A stretch of 5,819 nucleotides of DNA from UBA10649 sp044233495 (GTDB lineage Bacteria > Actinomycetota > Actinomycetes > S36-B12). Positions 5,112 through 5,819 of this stretch are shown here, one piece after another. The notes below the pieces were generated by a model, which had not been told where the DNA came from, did no database searches, and saw only the letters and a program-made list of their open reading frames with translations. The stretch's first letter is position 1. Every line of letters begins with the position of its first letter. The position numbers and the translations under genes are program-made. The DNA lies in contig JBIIJX010000160.1 of assembly GCA_044233495.1 (NCBI GenBank), positions 1-5,819 on the forward strand, given 5' to 3'.

Positions 5112-5819
5112 TCAGGCTTGGCCGGGCTCGAATCTCGCGAAGCCGACCACCGACGTGCCGGCCTCCTGCAGCACCTGCGCGACGGACTTCTTGTTGTCGA
5201 CCACGCTCGGCTGCTCGACCAGGACGTTGTCCTTGAAGAACGCGTTCACGCGTCCCTCGACGATCTTGGGCAGCGCAGCCTCAGGCTTGCCCTCCTCCTT
5301 GGCGGTGGCCTCGGCGATCCGACGCTCATTCTCGACGACGTCCGCGGGGACGTCGTCGCGGGTGAGGTACTGCGGGCGCATCGCCGCAATCTGCATCGCG
5401 GCACCGCGAGCCGCCGCCTCGTCTCCGGTGAAGGCGACGATGACGCCGACCTGCGGAGGCAGGTCCGAGGCGCGATGGTGCAGGTACGTCGTCACGGTGC
5501 CGTCGAGCACGGCGACCCGGCCGAGCTCGATCTTCTCGCCGATCACCCCGGCCATCTCAGTCGTCGCCGCCTCTACAGTGCGACCGTCCGGAAGCACGGC
5601 CGCGAGAACGGAGTCGCGGTCACCGCGACCCGACGCGTTGGCGACTGCGGCGATCTGCGCCGCGAGGGCCAGGAAGTCGGCGTTCTTCGCCACGAAGTCC
5701 GTCTCGCAGAGCACCTCCACGAGTGCGTTGCCCTCCGCGGCCACCAGGCCGTTGGATGCCTCGCGCTCGGCGCCGCGCTTGGCCGCCTACGCCGCGCCGG
5801 AGATGCGCAGGATCTCGAC
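5112..5819 (-). CDS. tsf: Elongation factor Ts, N-terminus outside window and interrupted by an in-frame TAG
   Basis: EF-Ts is the guanine nucleotide exchange factor that releases GDP from EF-Tu. From the window edge, 235 codons can be read in one frame; about 40 N-terminal residues are missing against a usual actinobacterial length near 275. The first ten codons read VEILRISGAA, which fits the end of the N-terminal UBA-like domain. Then comes TAG (5789–5787), and the same frame resumes with AAKRGAEREASNGLVAAEGN. Downstream landmarks are all intact: CETDFVAKN (5708–5682), the EF-Tu contact signature; the ASDLPPQVGV region; MRPQYLTRDDVP; the EEGKPEAALPKIVEGRVNAFFKD region; and the C-terminal ARFEPGQA before TGA. 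The frame is identical on both sides of the stop, so one base substitution explains it; AAG (Lys) would fit best. The longest stop-free form would begin at GTG 5744 (210 residues) and lacks the N-terminal domain, so I do not regard it as the natural start. A sequencing error near the end of the sequence is the simplest explanation; a true nonsense allele is possible. Confidence 0.93.
5787..5789 (-). other. In-frame TAG stop codon inside tsf
   Basis: The codon on the minus strand is TAG, flanked in frame by conserved EF-Ts sequence (SGAA before, AAKRG after). One base change would restore Lys, Gln, Glu, Tyr, Ser, Leu or Trp; lysine is the most family-like. TAG is used as a genuine terminator by cdsA in this same window, which argues against a genome-wide reassignment of TAG. 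Confidence 0.9.

Noticed and set aside
5112..5744. GTG at 5744 as the natural start of tsf
   Set aside because: Conserved EF-Ts sequence continues in the same frame upstream to the window edge, interrupted only by one TAG. The GTG codon is an ordinary valine in SNGLVAA.
5787..5789. TAG reassigned as a sense codon in this organism
   Set aside because: cdsA terminates at TAG at its expected length, and no other in-frame TAG occurs in the genes of this window.

Overview
The window is GC-rich with strong third-position G/C bias, and every gene I can support lies on the minus strand. The order tsf–pyrH–frr–cdsA–rlmN is the classic translation/lipid cluster of Actinomycetota. EF-Ts and RlmN sequence style also fit a high-GC actinobacterium. 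A Nocardioidaceae/Propionibacteriales-type relative is possible, but the genus cannot be settled from the window. No mobile element, CRISPR array, tRNA or rRNA is visible.

Layout, read in the direction of transcription (high to low coordinates): (1) 5819–5112, most of tsf (EF-Ts). Its N-terminus lies outside the window and it carries an in-frame TAG at 5789–5787. (2) 5049–4264, pyrH (UMP kinase), with a strong Shine-Dalgarno. (3) 4245–3679, frr (ribosome recycling factor), GTG start. (4) 3668–2814, cdsA (CDP-diacylglycerol synthase). (5) 2811–1711, rlmN (23S rRNA A2503 methyltransferase), starting 2 bp after the cdsA stop. (6) 1673–1077, a small four-helix, single-pore potassium channel-like protein. 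(7) 998 to the window edge, a class III CaiB/BaiF CoA-transferase missing its C-terminus. No gene-free stretch exceeds 80 bp.

Genes 1–5 look like one transcription unit: gaps are 62, 18, 10 and 2 bp, and no convincing terminator lies between them. They combine translation elongation (EF-Ts), ribosome recycling (RRF), rRNA modification (RlmN), pyrimidine nucleotide supply (PyrH) and the CDP-activated lipid precursor (CdsA). The channel follows after 37 bp and could be read through from the cluster. The CoA-transferase is different: just before its ATG lies an AT-rich island with a plausible leaderless promoter and two near-identical 12-bp palindromes 21 bp apart. It is therefore probably separately and inducibly regulated.

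The two observations most worth a second look are the nonsense codon inside the essential gene tsf and the paired operator-like palindromes over the CoA-transferase promoter. I see no new multi-gene system here; most of the window is ordinary conserved actinobacterial core genome.
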